Shown in pieces: positions 50,201-53,200 of a DNA stretch of 64,000 bases. The notes under the pieces are model-generated. The model was given only the letters and a program-made list of their open reading frames with translations, was not told the origin of the DNA and searched no databases. The stretch covers positions 35,346,801 to 35,410,800 of the forward strand of contig OU744734.1 in assembly GCA_916613615.1 (NCBI GenBank). Direction: 5' to 3'. Source of the DNA: Steromphala cineraria. Taxonomy: Eukaryota > Mollusca > Gastropoda > Trochida > Trochidae. A program made the position numbers and the translations under genes. Within the stretch, counting starts at the first letter, position 1; every line of letters begins with the position of its first letter.

Positions 50201-53200
50201 AGCCATATACTGGTTTGTGCTGGTCGTTGTGATGTTTCTGTAATTTACAAATGTGTTGTTAGAGGGACACAAGGTATATTGATGGGTTGAACATGTCACA
50301 CTGTGATTGCTGCCATTATCAAGAAGTACTCACTTTTGCTGAAAATACCATTCAACTGCATATTGGTTGGAATTTGTAAATATAACCCTAATACCATCAT
50401 ATTGTAACACAAACAGGTCAATGAGTAGCAACATTGAGTCAAATATAATTTCTAAACTTAAACAAAGCAAATGAAGAAATCTAGAGGCTGGTAGTTTGGA
50501 TTTATCTCATAAGAGAAATATGTTATATAATAATAAGTTTCAGCTTCTGAACACTAAAACAGGCATTTTCCAAGTTCATTAGACAATTAGAATTGAAATT
50601 AAAGATGACCAGAAAGAGTGTGCTAAAACCCTTGATATGTTGTTATGTCTTAGGTCACTTGATCACAGGTGGTGAGGTGAGTTGTTGTTGGACGCCACTC
50701 GGGCAATATTTCAGCAATTATTGGCGTGTTTACAGATAAAAGATTTCATAGGTGAGGAGTTATATGTACCTACCCATTTCCATTTGTAGTGAGCATAGGT
50801 GACTGTGTGCGGGGAGAGGAACACCCGGACTCGCTACAGAGTGATGCCAGTTTACGTCCACAGAAATAGGCAAGTTTCCTCGACAAAAGGGCCGACATTG
50901 TAACATCATCCAAGTACTGAAATACATGTCAACATTTTACAACGATGTGCTAAGGTCAATTTTTTTCTTCTGCACTAGTGCATTATTTAGAGAATATAAA
51001 TGCTGCATTCATCAAAACGACATTCTTGGCTATAAATCTTATTATATTAGAAATCTTAACGAAATGTATTACTCAGTTACTAACTGTTAGGGTTATCAAA
51101 AGTAACAGTATTACCACAGACATAAATTTGCTAAAGTATCACACAAATAAAGTTCTAAATTTCTCTTTTCTAAAAACAGCTAATGACAGACCTCCCTTTG
51201 TACAGGTCCTTATATTTATATTTATATTTCATTTATAATTTGAAAATTATTCAAAGCATTAGAATTGATTGAAAAAAGGATTATTAAATCAAGAAGGAAG
51301 AACTTTAGAATCTGCAATATACCCAGACATCAGGAATGACACTGGTGATTTTGAAAAACATGGAATTCAGGTTTCTGGATGGTCACTAATTATTCAAGAC
51401 GTGAAGCGTTATGGTTACCTGGTTGATCTGTGAGAGGATGAGTTTAAGCACGGTGTCCTCCGTCTGCTTCACCCTATCCAGCAGCTCGATAAGCCAGTTG
51501 AGGAACTCTTGGTGGTCCAACAGACCCTCCTAGATACAGGACAGATCAATAGTTAGTCATTTATTATATGAATGCCATAGATACAAAATGGCAAACTAAT
51601 TATGTATCATAACATGAATTCTTGATTCAAGACATGGATCAATCAAGAGTGTGTCAATCACAGTGTTGTTCCTAGGTTATCAGCTAAGGGGTCATTTTGG
51701 CAAAGATGAGCCCCTTTGCAACGGTAAAAGTATCCTACATCTAATAATTTTAAGGGACGCCAAGCCATAAGGACACCCTCTAGGAACAACACTGATTGCA
51801 AAAAAAAATTTATTTTATTTTATTCTCAGATATATGATTTCAGTATTTGATATTAATGATCATGATACAAACATTAGTAATTACAGATTCAAGTGATTAT
51901 CAGATTCACAAATGGATATCTATGGTCTCCTAGACACACAATCAACAACTCACATTGAACATGTGCTTGGCAAGTCTGCAGGTATAGTGGAAGTATTTGA
52001 GAGCTGGCTCAAGGTCCACCTGTGACGAGGTCTGGGTGGCCGTGAGGAAGCTTGTCGGGGGTGCGCCGCTCCCACTGTACGCATCCTGGATCTTCTGTAG
52101 CTGCTCGTACATGAACTTTGTCACTGTCTGTGTCCACACTGGAGAAGAGAGGAGAAAGTTTTAGCAAGAGTCATCAGGAGATATCCCCACAGGTTCCAAA
52201 CACATCAGAATATCTAAATCCAGTGTTGTTAGTAGGTGATCAGCTGAGGAGGTCAATTTGACAATTTTTTAGCCCCTTTGCAATGGTAAAAGTATCCTGA
52301 GATCCTTATTCTCTCTCAATCAAGATAATAAAGTCAGTTCATAAATCAAATATTACTAAATCCTTTCATTTGGTTTATCATACACAGAATATTATCTTTA
52401 TGTCTTCTTTTGAGAAAATAATACATGCATGGCATAAGTTGTGGCTCAGATAAGATAAGCTTCAAAATTAATGATAAAGCAAGTGTCAAAGTAACTGATC
52501 AGCCTCACAAACTATATCACACAGGATCAAATAGTAACAAAACTAATAAAATATAATACCCTTTAGTTAGAAATTATGCGAAAAAGATTTTAACCTGTGA
52601 GCCCTTTTTTCTTTTGGAGAAAAATATGAAAAAGATGTCACAAGAGGCCCTTATCATGGGCACAGAGTAATGATAATAATAAAAATAATAATATCACTTT
52701 ATTGTCCTCAGTACATGTACATATTGAAAATTTGTTTTGTGCATTTGCATCCGGCAGCCACTGTGCAGCGCCAGTTAATGCGTTGTTCTGTCTTTACAAT
52801 GCTGAGTTTCAAGCAAGGCAGCAACAACTCCCATCTTTTAACTTCTTGTGGTATGACGCGACCGGGAATCGAACCTCGATCTTCCGGGTGACGAACGGAC
52901 ACTCTACCACTGAGCTATGTCCCCGGTAAGCAAATCTATCAATAATTACCCTTGTAATATAATGAGCTACAACATTTGAATATTACCAAGAGAGAGATCC
53001 GGTGCCTGCTTCTTCCTGCGAGTCTCGCTAGATGCCATGGTGTGTGCAGTCGTCATCTTGATGTACCACGCCCCTCGAACCATTGGCACCGCATACTCAC
53101 ACAGGGTGATAAATGTCTCCTCCCTTTTGTTGAAGGTTGGAACCTGTAGTATATTGTGACGTGAAATAAATTTTGATGAAAATGAAACAGAAACTTATTT

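Noticed and set aside
52861..52925. tRNA gene candidate
   Set aside because: A and B boxes are present but the acceptor stem does not pair and a SINE body follows; classed as SINE.
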